In this document: in pieces, positions 18,954-28,842 of the stretch | Position numbering within the stretch: the first letter of the stretch is position 1 | Layout of the letters: each line of letters opens with the position of its first letter | Notes under the pieces: generated by a model | What the model saw: the letters and a program-made list of their open reading frames with translations, nothing else | Told to the model about the DNA's origin: nothing | The model's database searches: none | Translations under genes and position numbers: made by a program | Source: Rhodobium orientis | GTDB lineage: Bacteria; Pseudomonadota; Alphaproteobacteria; Rhizobiales; Rhodobiaceae | NCBI RefSeq assembly: GCF_003258835.1 | Contig: NZ_NPEV01000035.1 | Span: forward strand, 1-59,350 | Direction: 5' to 3' | DNA: 59,350 nt

Positions 18954-19865
18954 TTGAGTGCCCTTGCCTTCGTCACCGATTTCGAGCCCCGCCACGGCGA
19001 GCCCGTGCGCCTGACGCCGCTGGTTGCGCGGGTGACAGCCGCCAATAGCGGCCCGTTCACCTTCCACGGCACCAACAGCTACATCGTCGGCGATCGGACC
19101 GTGATGGTGGTCGATCCGGGGCCGGACGATCCGGCCCATGTGGAGGCGCTCATCGCCGCCATCGGCAAGCGGCCGGTCAGCCACATCCTCGTCACCCACA
19201 CCCACAGGGACCACTCGCCGGCCTCGCGCGCACTAAAGGCCGCAACCGGCGCGCCGATTGTCGCCGAGGGTCCGCACCGGCCGGCGCGGCCGCTCCATAT
19301 CGGCGAGATCAACCCGCTCGATGCCTCGGGCGACACCGACTTCATGCCCGATATCTTCGCCACCGACGGCATGCGGATCGCGGGCGAGGATGCGACCATC
19401 GAGGTGGTGACGACCCCCGGCCATACCGACAACCACGCCTGTTTCGCGCTCGCGGAGGAAGACCTCCTGTTTTCCGGCGATCATGTGATGGCCTGGTCGA
19501 CCTCGATCGTGGCGCCGCCCGACGGGGCGATGGTCGACTACATGGCCTCGCTCGACAAGCTGATCGCCCGGCACGACCGCCGGCTGCTGCCGGGCCACGG
19601 CGCCGCCGTCGACGATCCGCAGACGTTCCTTGCCGGGCTGATCGCCCACCGGCGCGGCCGCGAGCGCGCCGTCATTGCGCGGCTCGTTGCTGGCGACGAA
19701 ACCATTCCGGTGATGGTCGAGACGATCTATGCGGACGTCGACCGCCGGCTCTACGGAGCCGCCGGCCTGTCGCTGCTGGCGCATCTGGAGGACCTGGTCG
19801 CCCGTGGTATCGTCGTCACCGACGGCGCGCCGGGGATCGACAACCGCTATTCGCTCGCCGGCTGA
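18954..19865 (+). CDS. metallo-beta-lactamase fold hydrolase (LACTB2/RNase Z-like group)
   Basis: The 303-aa hydrolase has the metal-binding signature HTHRDH at about residues 82-87, further ligands in TPGHTDNH and SGDHVM, and HGAA near residue 220. A C-terminal winged-helix-like segment (VETIYADVDRRLYGAA) is typical of LACTB2-type proteins, whose substrates include RNA or thioesters. I choose the TTG at 18954, preceded by CGGGAG at 18941-18946, rather than the long upstream extension, because conserved sequence starts at LSALAFVTDFEP. The 3' end overlaps the convergent DUF1499 gene by 19 bp. Its substrate is unknown. Confidence 0.82.
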   Translation: MSALAFVTDFEPRHGEPVRLTPLVARVTAANSGPFTFHGTNSYIVGDRTVMVVDPGPDDPAHVEALIAAIGKRPVSHILVTHTHRDHSPASRALKAATGAPIVAEGPHRPARPLHIGEINPLDASGDTDFMPDIFATDGMRIAGEDATIEVVTTPGHTDNHACFALAEEDLLFSGDHVMAWSTSIVAPPDGAMVDYMASLDKLIARHDRRLLPGHGAAVDDPQTFLAGLIAHRRGRERAVIARLVAGDETIPVMVETIYADVDRRLYGAAGLSLLAHLEDLVARGIVVTDGAPGIDNRYSLAG

Positions 19866-20665
19866 TCCCCCTCGCCTTCCTCGCCGGCCGCCTCGGCGGC
19901 GACCTCCAGAACCGCATCGTCGAGCGCGGCGAAGAACTCGCGGATGCGGCGGGCATTGGTGCCGATGTCATGACGTCCGTAGCGGGAGGCGGAGCGCACG
20001 TCGAGCCGGGCGCCGTAGTCGTCGGGCAGGATGCGGATGGCGACATCGTCCGGCAGGGCGAAGAGGAGGGTGCGGTCGATCGCCTGCAGGTGACCCTCGT
20101 TGAAGGGCTCGACCGGCGGCATTTCCGACACCATCTGCCAGCCGAGACCGGCGACCGCGCGCTTGGCCGCCTCGAACATCTGCGAGGGCTCTAGGGGGAA
20201 GCGGCGCGGCACGATGTCGGGATAGGCGGCGCGCTGGCGCTCGCGCACATCGCGCTCCGGCGGCGCCGGCCCGTTGACGCCCCAGCCGCTCCTGACCGTT
20301 CCGGTGAAGCGCGGCGGGTTGTCGATGTCGGTGGTGATGTCGTTGATCTGCGGGAACTGCAGGATGCCCCAGACGACGAAGCCCATGGGGATGAGCGCGA
20401 GCGCGCCGCCGATCAGGCCGCGAAACGCATCGCCGGTGCCGAGATGGCCGCGATACCAGATGACGCCGAGGGCGGTCACTGCAAACAGCACGGCGAAGAA
20501 GCCGAAGATGGAGCCGACGCCGATGCCCATCAGGGCGGCGATGGGATCCATCACCCCGGCCCGGTGGGCAAGGCCGGTGATCACCAGGATCGGCACGGCG
20601 AGGATGCCGAGCCAGCGGCTGAGCCGCGCCAGGCGCGAGCGGCGGATGCGCAGTCTTGCGGTCAT
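19847..20665 (-). CDS. DUF1499 domain membrane protein
   Basis: The 272-aa protein has about three membrane helices in the first 130 residues and a soluble C-terminal DUF1499 domain, recognised from the PPRFTG opening, the PDIVPRRFPLEP stretch and the ending RSASRYGRHDIGTNARRIREFF. The function of DUF1499 is unknown. The frame is open back to 20752, but residue 30 of that frame (MTARLRIRRSRL) begins the basic-plus-hydrophobic N-terminus, so I use 20665. It overlaps the 3' end of the convergent MBL gene by 19 bp. An acidic tail (EEGEGDQPASE) closes the protein. Confidence 0.78.
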   Translation of the reverse strand: MTARLRIRRSRLARLSRWLGILAVPILVITGLAHRAGVMDPIAALMGIGVGSIFGFFAVLFAVTALGVIWYRGHLGTGDAFRGLIGGALALIPMGFVVWGILQFPQINDITTDIDNPPRFTGTVRSGWGVNGPAPPERDVRERQRAAYPDIVPRRFPLEPSQMFEAAKRAVAGLGWQMVSEMPPVEPFNEGHLQAIDRTLLFALPDDVAIRILPDDYGARLDVRSASRYGRHDIGTNARRIREFFAALDDAVLEVAAEAAGEEGEGDQPASE

Positions 20666-20766
20666 GGAGGTCCCGATGCGTTGTCCCGACAAAGCCCATA
20701 GCATGTCCGGGCGTGCCGAGAGAACCATTGCAAGGGGTGCAAGTACGGCCATGTTGCGCCCGTGAT

Positions 20767-20796
20767 CGAAAAACGGCCCCGGAATGCGGGGCCGTT
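20767..20796 (-). terminator. Rho-independent terminator of the first chemoreceptor
   Basis: Reading the minus strand, AACGGCCCC and GGGGCCGTT pair over a 7-nt loop and are followed by TTTTT, 29 nt after the chemoreceptor stop codon. This is a strong intrinsic terminator. Confidence 0.8.
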
Positions 20797-20824
20797 CCTC
20801 TTCGTCGTGCGGCGCGGGCCGGCG

Positions 20825-22510
20825 TTAGCCGGCGGCAACGTCGGCCAGAAACGTCTCGATACGATTGCGCAGACGGTTGGTGCTCGCCGCGGTCTCGGTC
20901 GTCGAGCCGAGGACGTCCTTGGCGGTCTCGGTGGTCTGTCCGGCCTTTTCCGTCACGTCCGTCATATTCTCGGTCGCCTGGCGGGTGCCGCCGGCGGCCT
21001 CCTGGACGTTGGAGGAGATCTCCACGGTAGCGGCATTCTGCTCGCCGACCGCGGTCGTGATCGCGGTCGTGTAGCCGTTGACCTCCTCCATGATCTTGGA
21101 GATCTCCTCGATCACGGTCACCGTCTCGCGGGTCGAGCCCTGGATGGCGGTGATCTGGCCGGAAATCTCCTCCGTCGCCTTGGAAGTCTGGGTGGCGAGG
21201 TCCTTCACCTCGGCGGCAACGACCGCAAAGCCCTTGCCGGCCTCACCGGCGCGGGCCGCCTCGATCGTGGCGTTGAGGGCGAGGAGGTTGGTCTGCTCGG
21301 CGATCGCCTGGATGAGGCTGACCACCTCACCGATCTTCTGGGCGGCTTCGTCGAGGCTCGCGACCTTCTGGTTGGAGGCCTCGGCACTCCTGGTCGCCTT
21401 TTCGACGATGGCGCTCGACTGGGTCGCCTGGCGGGTGATCTCGGCAATCGAGGCCGACAGCTCTTCCGCCGCCGACGCCACGGTCTGGACATTGGCCGTC
21501 GCCTGCTCGGAGGCGGCGGCGGCGCTGGCCGAATTGTGCTCGGTCTGGGCGGCGATCTCCTGCAGGTGGTTCGCCGATTCTTCCAGATGCCGGGTGTTCT
21601 CCTCGACCGTGCCGAGAACCTCCTGGACGTCGGCCTGGAACGAGGCGATGAGTTTTTCGACGTATTTCTGGCGCTCGATTTCCTTCAGGCGCTCTTCCTC
21701 GGTCTGGTGTTCCAGCTTGCTGCGGACGAGCGCGTTCTCGCGGAAGACGGCAACGGCCCGGCTCATCTCGCCGATCTCGTCGCCGCGCTCCGTTCCCTCG
21801 ATCGGGTCTTCGAGGTTGTTGTCGGCAAGCGCCAGCATCCGCCCGCTCAGCGACCTGATCGGCCGGACGATCGAGCGGGCGACAAAGAAACCGAGAAGGA
21901 CGGCGAACGCCACGAAGACAAGGGAGATGCCGGCGCTGCGATAGGCCGCCGACCAGAAGATATCCTGCATGTCCTGCATCAGGACGCCGGTGCCGATGAT
22001 CCAGCCCCAGGGCTTGAAGTGGGCGATGTAGCTCTTCTTGGGAAGCATCCTGCCTTCGGGGTTTTCCCAGGAATAGTCGGTGTAGCCGCGGCCCTCGGAC
22101 TTGGCGATGTCGACGAACTCGCGGACGTGGTATTTGCCGTTGCTGTCGGTGACGTCGTAGAAATTCTTGCCCACATTGTCAGGCCGGACCGGATGGACCA
22201 CGCCGGTGTAGTTCTCGTCGAAGACGAAGACATAGCCGTTACCCTGGTACCTGAGGGCGTTGATGGTGTCCTTGGAGCGGGCCATCGCCTCTTGTTCGGT
22301 GATCGTGCCCGCCTCGGCCATCTTGTAATAGCCGGCGACGACGCTTTCGGCCGACTCCACCACGCTGCGGATTTCCGACTTTTTGAACGACTCCAGGTTG
22401 TTGTACAACGTCTGCATTTGATACAGCAACGAGACGATGAAACAGACGCTGAAGAACAAGACCAATCCATAAAGCTTTCCAGCCAAGGATTTTGGAAGTA
22501 GTTTATGCAT
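20825..22510 (-). CDS. methyl-accepting chemotaxis protein (Cache-HAMP-MCP), paralog 1
   Basis: This 561-aa transmembrane chemoreceptor has a first helix at about 13-32, a periplasmic single-Cache domain (about 35-185, with [15 protein letters not shown] and [10 protein letters not shown] as Cache hallmarks), a second helix at about 190-212, HAMP, and a cytoplasmic signalling domain with the hairpin-tip motif [20 protein letters not shown]. sCache domains usually sense small organic acids. It is the downstream member of a same-strand pair of 561-aa receptors with near-identical signalling halves. Start is supported by CCAGGAG upstream. No CheW, CheA or flagellar gene lies in the window. Confidence 0.93.
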   Translation of the reverse strand: MHKLLPKSLAGKLYGLVLFFSVCFIVSLLYQMQTLYNNLESFKKSEIRSVVESAESVVAGYYKMAEAGTITEQEAMARSKDTINALRYQGNGYVFVFDENYTGVVHPVRPDNVGKNFYDVTDSNGKYHVREFVDIAKSEGRGYTDYSWENPEGRMLPKKSYIAHFKPWGWIIGTGVLMQDMQDIFWSAAYRSAGISLVFVAFAVLLGFFVARSIVRPIRSLSGRMLALADNNLEDPIEGTERGDEIGEMSRAVAVFRENALVRSKLEHQTEEERLKEIERQKYVEKLIASFQADVQEVLGTVEENTRHLEESANHLQEIAAQTEHNSASAAAASEQATANVQTVASAAEELSASIAEITRQATQSSAIVEKATRSAEASNQKVASLDEAAQKIGEVVSLIQAIAEQTNLLALNATIEAARAGEAGKGFAVVAAEVKDLATQTSKATEEISGQITAIQGSTRETVTVIEEISKIMEEVNGYTTAITTAVGEQNAATVEISSNVQEAAGGTRQATENMTDVTEKAGQTTETAKDVLGSTTETAASTNRLRNRIETFLADVAAG

Positions 22511-22721
22511 TGGATACGCTCCTGGAGGGCCGATCAGATCTGAGCGGAAACTAGTTTTTAAGCGTTAATCTTTGCTTATCGCCCTCCGGATGCTGTGCCC
22601 GGCACCCTTTATTCAAGCATAAGTGGTGTATCGTGGATTTTTTCTACTGATGCCCGCCTCTGCCCGGTGCGGGTTCCGTTCGATGCGCCCGCGTCCCGAA
22701 CCTTGAAGGTCCAGCACAAAA

Positions 22722-22751
22722 AACGGCCCCGGGGTCGCCTCCGGGGCCGTT
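22722..22751 (-). terminator. Rho-independent terminator downstream of the second chemoreceptor
   Basis: On the minus strand AACGGCCCCGG pairs with CCGGGGCCGTT over an 8-nt loop and is followed by a run of T residues. The stem is nearly the same as that of the other chemoreceptor's terminator at 20772-20796, suggesting the terminator was duplicated with the gene. Confidence 0.75.
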
Positions 22752-22792
22752 CGTTCGTCGCCTCTTGGTGTCTGAAGCCGGGGCTCGTTGCC

Positions 22793-22832
22793 AGAGCGTT
22801 TCACGCGTTCACGGAACCGCCCGAAACGCTCT
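22793..22832. repeat. AGAGCGTTT palindromic element
   Basis: Inverted arms AGAGCGTTT (22793-22801) and AAACGCTCT (22824-22832) flank a 22-nt loop. Palindromes with this arm are common between genes of rhizobia-like alphaproteobacteria. A plus-strand T-run (CTTTTT) follows. Confidence 0.7.
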
Positions 22833-22847
22833 AGCTTTTTGTTTCGA

Positions 22848-22915
22848 CGCGTATTCTTGTCCGAGAACCGGTCCCCACTTTTCGCTGACGCGGACCTTCG
22901 GTTCGGGAATACGCG
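22848..22915. repeat. CGCGTATTC palindromic element with ACCGGT core
   Basis: Arms CGCGTATTC (22848-22856) and GAATACGCG (22907-22915) enclose GAACCGGTCCCCACTTTTCG, close to the core of a widespread alphaproteobacterial intergenic repeat. It abuts the stop codon of the second chemoreceptor. Confidence 0.7.
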
Positions 22916-24601
22916 CTAACTCGCCGCGACGGCGCCGAGGAAGTGCTCGATCTGGCCGCGCAGGCGCGCGGTGTTCGAGGCCGTCTCGGTGGTGGAACGG
23001 AGCACGTCCTTGGCGGTCTCGGTGGTCTGGGCGGCCTTTTCCGTAACGCCGACCATGTTCTCGGTTGCGTGGCGGGTGCCGCCGGCCGCTTCCTGGACGT
23101 TGGAGGAAATCTCGATGGTCGCGGCGTTCTGTTCGCCGACGGCCGTCGTGATCGCCGTGGTGTAGCCGTGCACCTCCTCCATGATCCGGGAGATTTCCTC
23201 GATCACCGTCACGGTCTCGCGGGTCGAGCCCTGGATGGCGTGGATCTGGGCGGAGATCTCTTCCGTCGCCTTTGAGGTCTGGGTGGCGAGTTCCTTCACT
23301 TCGGCGGCAACGACCGCAAAGCCCTTGCCGGCCTCTCCGGCGCGGGCCGCCTCGATGGTGGCGTTGAGGGCCAGAAGGTTCGTCTGTTCGGCGATCGCCT
23401 GGATCAGGCTGACCACTTCACCGATCTTCTGGGCCGCCTGGTCGAGGCTCGCGACCTTGGCATTGGACGCCTCGGCGCTCCTGGTGGCCTTGTCGACGAT
23501 GGCGCTCGACTGGGTCGCCTGGCGGGTGATCTCGGCAATCGAGGCCGACAGTTCTTCCGCCGCGGACGCCACGGTCTGGACGTTCGCCGTCGCCTGTTCG
23601 GAGGCCGAGGCCGCGCTTGCCGAATTGTGCTCGGTTTCCGCGGCGATGTCCTGCAGGTTCTTGGCCGCGCCTTCCAGGCGGACGGCGTTCTCCTCGACCG
23701 TGCCCAGCACCTCCTGGACGTCGGCCTGGAACGACTTGATCAACCGGTCGACCTCCTTCTGGCGCTCGTGTTCCTTCAGCCGCTCCTCTTCGGTCTGCTG
23801 CTCCAGCTCGCCGCGAACGAGGGCATTTTCCCGGAACACGGAGACGGCACGGCTCATCTCGCCGATCTCGTCGCTGCGTTCCGTCCCCTCGACCGGATCG
23901 TCGAGATTGTTGTCGGCGAGCGACAGCATGCGCTGGCTGAGCGCCCGGATCGGCACCGTGACCGACCGCACGAGCAGGAAGCCGAGGCCGACGGCAACGA
24001 TGACGAAGACGAGCGAAATGATGGCGCTGCGATAGGCGGCACTCCAGAACACTGCCTGCAGGTCCTCCATCAGCACGCCGGTGCCCATGACCCAGCCCCA
24101 GGGCTTGAAGTAGGTGACATAGCTCATCTTCTGCAGGAACTCTCCCTGCCGGTTCTTCCAGGAATAGCCGACATAGGCGGAACCCTTGGTGATCGCCGCG
24201 TTCTGGTATTCCTTGACGTAGAGCTTGCCGGTGCCGTCCTTGGCGTTGGAGCGATCCTTGCCGATATTCTCCGGATGGATCGGATGGACGATGGTCACCG
24301 CATCCTCGTTGTTGACGAAGATGTAGCTTCCGTCCTGGTAGCGCAGGGCGTTGAGCGCGGCCTTGGCCCGCGCAACCGCCTCTTCCTCGGTCAGTTCCCC
24401 CTTCACCGCCTGGTCGTGATACGAGGCGACGATGCTTTTTGCGGCTTCAACGACGCTTTTGATTTCCGCCTTTTTGAAAACCTCAAGGTTCTCGTGCAGC
24501 GACTGCATCTGGTAGAGCAAAGAAATGCCGAAGCAGATGGTGAAAAACCCGACCAGCCCGTAGAGTTTTCCCGCCATGGATTTCGGGAAGAGACGACGCA
24601 T
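22916..24601 (-). CDS. methyl-accepting chemotaxis protein (Cache-HAMP-MCP), paralog 2
   Basis: This receptor is also 561 aa and shares the layout of its neighbour: membrane helix, single-Cache sensor (about 35-185, [15 protein letters not shown] and [12 protein letters not shown]), second helix, HAMP and signalling domain with [20 protein letters not shown]. The signalling halves of the two proteins are almost interchangeable, while the Cache domains differ at many positions, for instance FDENYTGV versus NNEDAVTI, as expected if ligand range diverged after duplication. The frame is open to 24781, but [16 protein letters not shown] aligns with the start of the paralog, so I use 24601, preceded by TGAGGA. 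Confidence 0.92.
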   Translation of the reverse strand: MRRLFPKSMAGKLYGLVGFFTICFGISLLYQMQSLHENLEVFKKAEIKSVVEAAKSIVASYHDQAVKGELTEEEAVARAKAALNALRYQDGSYIFVNNEDAVTIVHPIHPENIGKDRSNAKDGTGKLYVKEYQNAAITKGSAYVGYSWKNRQGEFLQKMSYVTYFKPWGWVMGTGVLMEDLQAVFWSAAYRSAIISLVFVIVAVGLGFLLVRSVTVPIRALSQRMLSLADNNLDDPVEGTERSDEIGEMSRAVSVFRENALVRGELEQQTEEERLKEHERQKEVDRLIKSFQADVQEVLGTVEENAVRLEGAAKNLQDIAAETEHNSASAASASEQATANVQTVASAAEELSASIAEITRQATQSSAIVDKATRSAEASNAKVASLDQAAQKIGEVVSLIQAIAEQTNLLALNATIEAARAGEAGKGFAVVAAEVKELATQTSKATEEISAQIHAIQGSTRETVTVIEEISRIMEEVHGYTTAITTAVGEQNAATIEISSNVQEAAGGTRHATENMVGVTEKAAQTTETAKDVLRSTTETASNTARLRGQIEHFLGAVAAS

Positions 24602-24828
24602 TGGATTGTCCTCAGATGATGCGCGAAGGATGCCAGAATTGGCTTGCGGGACATTAGGCTGGATACACTTAATATTTCTTTTAAGCACCGGCGGTAACAG
24701 GCTGCGCAAAATCGACGCAACCCCTTGAAATGTTTTGCTTCGTAGGAATTGGTAATACTGCATGGCAACAGCCACACGCATCGATTGCGGCGTCTGAAAT
24801 TACGTGGTTGCGACGCCTTCCTGCCGGC

Positions 24829-26460
24829 TCAGGCGGTCGGCAGCCGGTAGTCGCCGAACTGCTCGCGGAGCGTCGTCTTCTTGATCTTGCCGGTCGCCGT
24901 GTGGGGGATTTCCTCCACGACCACGACGTCGTCGGGCAGCCACCATTTGGCGACCCGGCCCGCCATGAAGGCCAGAATATCGTCGCGGTTCGGCTCCCTG
25001 CCCTCGCGCGGCACGACGACGAGGAGCGGGCGCTCGTCCCATTTCGGATGGGCAACGCCGATGACGGCGGCTTCCGCGACGTCCGGGTGGCCGACGGCGA
25101 GGTTTTCCAGGTCGATGGTCGAGATCCATTCGCCGCCGGACTTGATAACGTCCTTGGAGCGGTCGGTGATCTGCATGTAGCCGTTTTCGTCCATATGGGC
25201 GACGTCGCCGGTATCGAAGAAGCCCTCGGCGTCGCGGATCTCGCCGCCCTCGCCCTTGAAATAGGCTTCCGCCACCGCCGGGCCCCGCACCTTCAGCCGG
25301 CCGAAGGTTTTTCCGTCCCACGGCACGTCGACGCCCTCGTCGTCGGTCACCCGCATTTCCACGGTGAAGGGCGGATGGCCCTGCTTTTCCTGGATGTCGA
25401 GGCGCGCGGCGCCCTCAAGGTCGGCATATTCCGGGGTCAGCGTGCAGATCGAGCCGAGCGGGCTCATCTCCGTCATGCCCCAGGCGTGGTAGACCTCGAC
25501 GCCGTAGCGGGTCTGGAAGGCTTCCGTCATCGCCCGCGGGCAGGCCGAGCCGCCGATGACGACCCGCTCAAGGTAATCGAGCGTGCCGCCAGTCGCCTCC
25601 AGGTGCTGCAAGAGCATCAGCCAGACGGTGGGCACGGCGGCCGTCATCGTCACCCGCTCGTCCTGCAGCAGCCCGTGGATCGCCTCGCCCTCCATGCGCG
25701 GGCCGGGGAGCACCAGGGTGGCGCCGGCGAGCGGGCCGGAAAAGGCCAGCGACCAGCCATTGGCATGGAACAGCGGCACCACGGGCATCACCCGGTCGCG
25801 GCTCGAAATCGCCATCATGTCCGGCGTCACGGCGGCCATGGCGTGGAGCACGTTGGAGCGGTGGGAATAGACGACGCCCTTGGGCGATCCCGTCGTCCCG
25901 GAGGTGTAGCACATGCCGGCGGCGGTGTTCTCGTCGAACTCGGCCCACGAAAAATCGTCGTCGGCCTCGGCCAGCCAGTCCTCATAGACCGCAACCTCTT
26001 TCGGCAGCGACACCTCGGGCATGTGGTCCGGATCGGTGAGGACGATGATTTTTTCAATCGTCTTCAGGTCCGCGGCGATCTTTTCCACCAGCGGCAGGAA
26101 GGTGAGGTCGACGAACAGCAGCCGGTCCTCGGCGTGGTTGACGATCCAGGTGATCTGGTCGGCAAAGAGCCGCGGATTGACCGTGTGGTAGATAGCGCCG
26201 AGGCCGAGGAGGCCGTACCAGACCTCCATGTGGCGCCAGGTGTTCCAGGCGAGCGTCGCGCAGCGGTCGCCGAGCCCGATCCCCTCCCGCTCCAACCGCT
26301 TGGCGACCTGCAGGGAGCGCCGGCGCAGGGTCGCATAATCGGTGCGATGGACCGGCCCCTCCACCGACCGCGAAACCACCTCGCGCCGCCCATGATAGGT
26401 GGCGGCATGGTCGAGGATCTTCGTACACAACAGCGGCCAGTCCTGCATCAGGCCCAGCAT
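24829..26460 (-). CDS. AMP-dependent acyl-CoA synthetase
   Basis: The 543-aa enzyme belongs to the ANL superfamily and would form an acyl-CoA from a carboxylic acid, ATP and CoA. Adenylation motifs are complete: [51 protein letters not shown] and a late lysine in [15 protein letters not shown]. It resembles medium/long-chain ligases of the AlkK/FadD3-like group. The frame runs upstream to 26583, but [11 protein letters not shown] with an AGGGAGAGA ribosome-binding site fits best. It is monocistronic; its substrate is not determinable here. Confidence 0.9.
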   Translation of the reverse strand: MLGLMQDWPLLCTKILDHAATYHGRREVVSRSVEGPVHRTDYATLRRRSLQVAKRLEREGIGLGDRCATLAWNTWRHMEVWYGLLGLGAIYHTVNPRLFADQITWIVNHAEDRLLFVDLTFLPLVEKIAADLKTIEKIIVLTDPDHMPEVSLPKEVAVYEDWLAEADDDFSWAEFDENTAAGMCYTSGTTGSPKGVVYSHRSNVLHAMAAVTPDMMAISSRDRVMPVVPLFHANGWSLAFSGPLAGATLVLPGPRMEGEAIHGLLQDERVTMTAAVPTVWLMLLQHLEATGGTLDYLERVVIGGSACPRAMTEAFQTRYGVEVYHAWGMTEMSPLGSICTLTPEYADLEGAARLDIQEKQGHPPFTVEMRVTDDEGVDVPWDGKTFGRLKVRGPAVAEAYFKGEGGEIRDAEGFFDTGDVAHMDENGYMQITDRSKDVIKSGGEWISTIDLENLAVGHPDVAEAAVIGVAHPKWDERPLLVVVPREGREPNRDDILAFMAGRVAKWWLPDDVVVVEEIPHTATGKIKKTTLREQFGDYRLPTA

Positions 26461-26698
26461 GGCGTCTCTCCCTGGAGTTTTGTTCTCGTTGGGTGCAATT
26501 AAGCGGCTGGGGAGAGGGTTTGTCGAGGGGGCGTGAGTGGGCGCCAGTTCCAAATTGCAACGCTGATCGCCTATCGATGGCATTCGTACTCCAGTATCAT
26601 CACGGTCGGTCCGTTATGTGGCTGCGGCCCGATCAAATCGGCCGTGTTATGAAAAAAGGACCACTATTCTATTTCCTTCAGATCCATGAAATTCTCCA

Positions 26699-28387
26699 TT
26701 ATTCCCGTTCGAGTTCCCAACCATGCATTAGCGCCCTTATAAGCGTCTTCTGTCGGTTCTTAACTATCCTTGGAACCCATTTTTCTTGAGCAATTACTTG
26801 GCTTGTCAGCGCGTAAGAGGAAACATTATTTGTTCCAGAAAAATATATATCGCATTTCTTCGAGAACTCATAATTTTGCGCCGACGAATTTTTTCTTTTA
26901 TTTAGAGGCACCAAATTCGCCAAGCGATGAACCCAACGTTGGCGCTCATTGAGATCCGGCCACCAATCCGCCCACTGACTACTTTCATCTACAGTTTGTG
27001 GAAGCACATGTTCAATCGTTAAAATCCGAGGATCGTATGTAGCCGCCCCATCCGAGACAAAAGAATCCAGGCGAAGAACCAGGTAATTTCGTCTCCGGGG
27101 CGTCAGTCTATAAATATCCCCATCAAGAATCTCTTCGAACTCCCTTGCGTAATCCCTATCGAAATAAAGCGAATCCATTTCATCAGGCTCAAGCCCTTTC
27201 TCTACCTCCGAAATAGTGTCCGCGTATTGATCAATTCGATCATTAACATTGTATCGAGCAAGATGCATGAAGGCCGCTAAGCGCTCCAAAAGCTGAAAAA
27301 ATCTTAAAACGTGCACTGGCCTGTGCTTGTGCATTTTCAAAAAAAGCATGGCGGGAGGAACCCAATCCGAATTATCTATCCTCTTCAACCAGACAATATA
27401 TCTATTTATTTCTTCGGCGTATCTTTCTGAAGCAAATGAAACTGAACGAATATCATCGAGAGCGTCCGAAAATGGCTCAATGACATCATCAATCAATTTA
27501 TCGGGATATGGATTTACGATCAATACATGCTTTCTAAACTCTTCGAGAAGAGAGCGTTTGGCTTTTTCCTTGGCAAAAATCATCCGAATATAGCTAAATA
27601 GATCGTTAAAACCGCCTCTTGTTAATTTTACCTCCATTTCCTCCCATTTTTCGTTGTAACATCGACGTGCGGCCTCGTCCCTTAACTTACCGATCACATC
27701 TGCTTTGATGATATCTGTGGGCTGAAGGTCGAGCCCGCGGCTATTCATGACTGAAAACACACGAAATGCAGATTCTTGAGTGGGAGTAGAAACTGCAACC
27801 AGATAGCAACGCGTCATCAAAAAGCGCACAAAATCCTCTAAATCCGCAACCTCTTCGAACTTTTTCTCAATCTTATTTAAAATATATTTAGAATTTAATT
27901 TAATGTTTATTTGCGACTCATTCGATAACGATGACTCGCTCAATTCAAACAACTCATCGAGCCGGAAATTTTGTATATAATTTTCGAAGAACTCAATATC
28001 TCTCTCGCGAAGCGTCAATCGTGGCTTTGGCCGAATGCCCTCCATCTTTTTTCCCGGTTCAAGAATGTACGGCTTGAGCTCGGGTGCCAACGCCCCACAA
28101 TGCGCGGAAGCCATAGCTGACAACATTATGGTCAGTGTCGTAAGACGCTGCTGACCGTCAATAACCTCAGAATACGAAGAAAAATCTGATTTTATCAGAA
28201 CTATACTACCTAAAAAATACCCTTCCTCCTCCTCTTCTCCATAAAATTCTATCAAGTCATCCAATAATTCCGAAACTTGATCAACAGTCCAAGCATACGG
28301 CCTTTGATAAGGAGGAATTACGAACTCGAATTCAGAGCTAAAAATCTTCGATAGCGGATGTTCAGCCCCACTAATTTTCTTTACCAT
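26699..28387 (-). CDS. DUF262/DUF1524 protein, single-chain GmrSD-like nuclease candidate
   Basis: The 562-aa protein joins an N-terminal DUF262 domain (PPYQRPYAW at 26-34 and DGQQRLTT at 77-84, the ParB/Srx-like nucleotide-binding motif) to a C-terminal DUF1524 HNH-type domain (IEHVLPQ from 458, then HRLANLVPLNKRKNSSAQN about 30 residues later). This is the domain order of GmrSD-type enzymes, which are type IV restriction systems against modified phage DNA. The DNA is visibly AT-rich, uses AAT/ATA/TTA codons avoided by its neighbours, and stands alone, so lateral transfer is likely. AGGAGA precedes the ATG. Its defence role is inferred from family. Confidence 0.85.
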   Translation of the reverse strand: MVKKISGAEHPLSKIFSSEFEFVIPPYQRPYAWTVDQVSELLDDLIEFYGEEEEEGYFLGSIVLIKSDFSSYSEVIDGQQRLTTLTIMLSAMASAHCGALAPELKPYILEPGKKMEGIRPKPRLTLRERDIEFFENYIQNFRLDELFELSESSLSNESQINIKLNSKYILNKIEKKFEEVADLEDFVRFLMTRCYLVAVSTPTQESAFRVFSVMNSRGLDLQPTDIIKADVIGKLRDEAARRCYNEKWEEMEVKLTRGGFNDLFSYIRMIFAKEKAKRSLLEEFRKHVLIVNPYPDKLIDDVIEPFSDALDDIRSVSFASERYAEEINRYIVWLKRIDNSDWVPPAMLFLKMHKHRPVHVLRFFQLLERLAAFMHLARYNVNDRIDQYADTISEVEKGLEPDEMDSLYFDRDYAREFEEILDGDIYRLTPRRRNYLVLRLDSFVSDGAATYDPRILTIEHVLPQTVDESSQWADWWPDLNERQRWVHRLANLVPLNKRKNSSAQNYEFSKKCDIYFSGTNNVSSYALTSQVIAQEKWVPRIVKNRQKTLIRALMHGWELERE

Positions 28388-28842
28388 TACACTCTCCTAT
28401 TTCTTGGAATTTTCTAGGTCAAAACTCAAAATTCACCCGCCGTGAATCCAAGATTCGAAACGATCTGTATAATAAGCAGTCAACCGTCGGAACATTATCG
28501 GAAATGGATATCAAGCCCAATTCCAAATCATGACGACTATCTTCGCTCGATGGCCTCCGGATTCGAAAGCCAAACACCTTCGTCGAGAACGCCACAACGC
28601 GATCAGCATACTCTAACAGCCTCGTGCGATCATGTATCCGCAAGGAGGCACCCCTTCCCCACCGTCGAATTCCCCTCCCGACTTGGTTTTTGCACTGCAA
28701 CACGCTATGAGAGCCCCCACACCACGGATCCGGGCGATGATCCCGGGCGGCGCCTCCCCCGCCGCCGATCCGTCGGACATTCCGCGACACCTTTCTTGCA
28801 TGGCTGCGCCGGCTGCGCAGGGCGATAGAATTTGGGCTCTTC
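28388..28842. other. intergenic region between divergent DUF262 and SulP genes
   Basis: These 455 bases hold the transition from the AT-rich island back to high GC, at about 28600-28650. Short open frames on both strands lack a convincing start signal or recognisable protein. I see no attachment-site repeat, integrase remnant or tRNA. Promoters of the two flanking genes must lie here but no clear boxes stand out. Confidence 0.5.

Noticed and set aside
26461-28842. Integrative element with attachment sites around the DUF262 island
   Set aside because: No tRNA, integrase or visible direct repeats flank the AT-rich gene.
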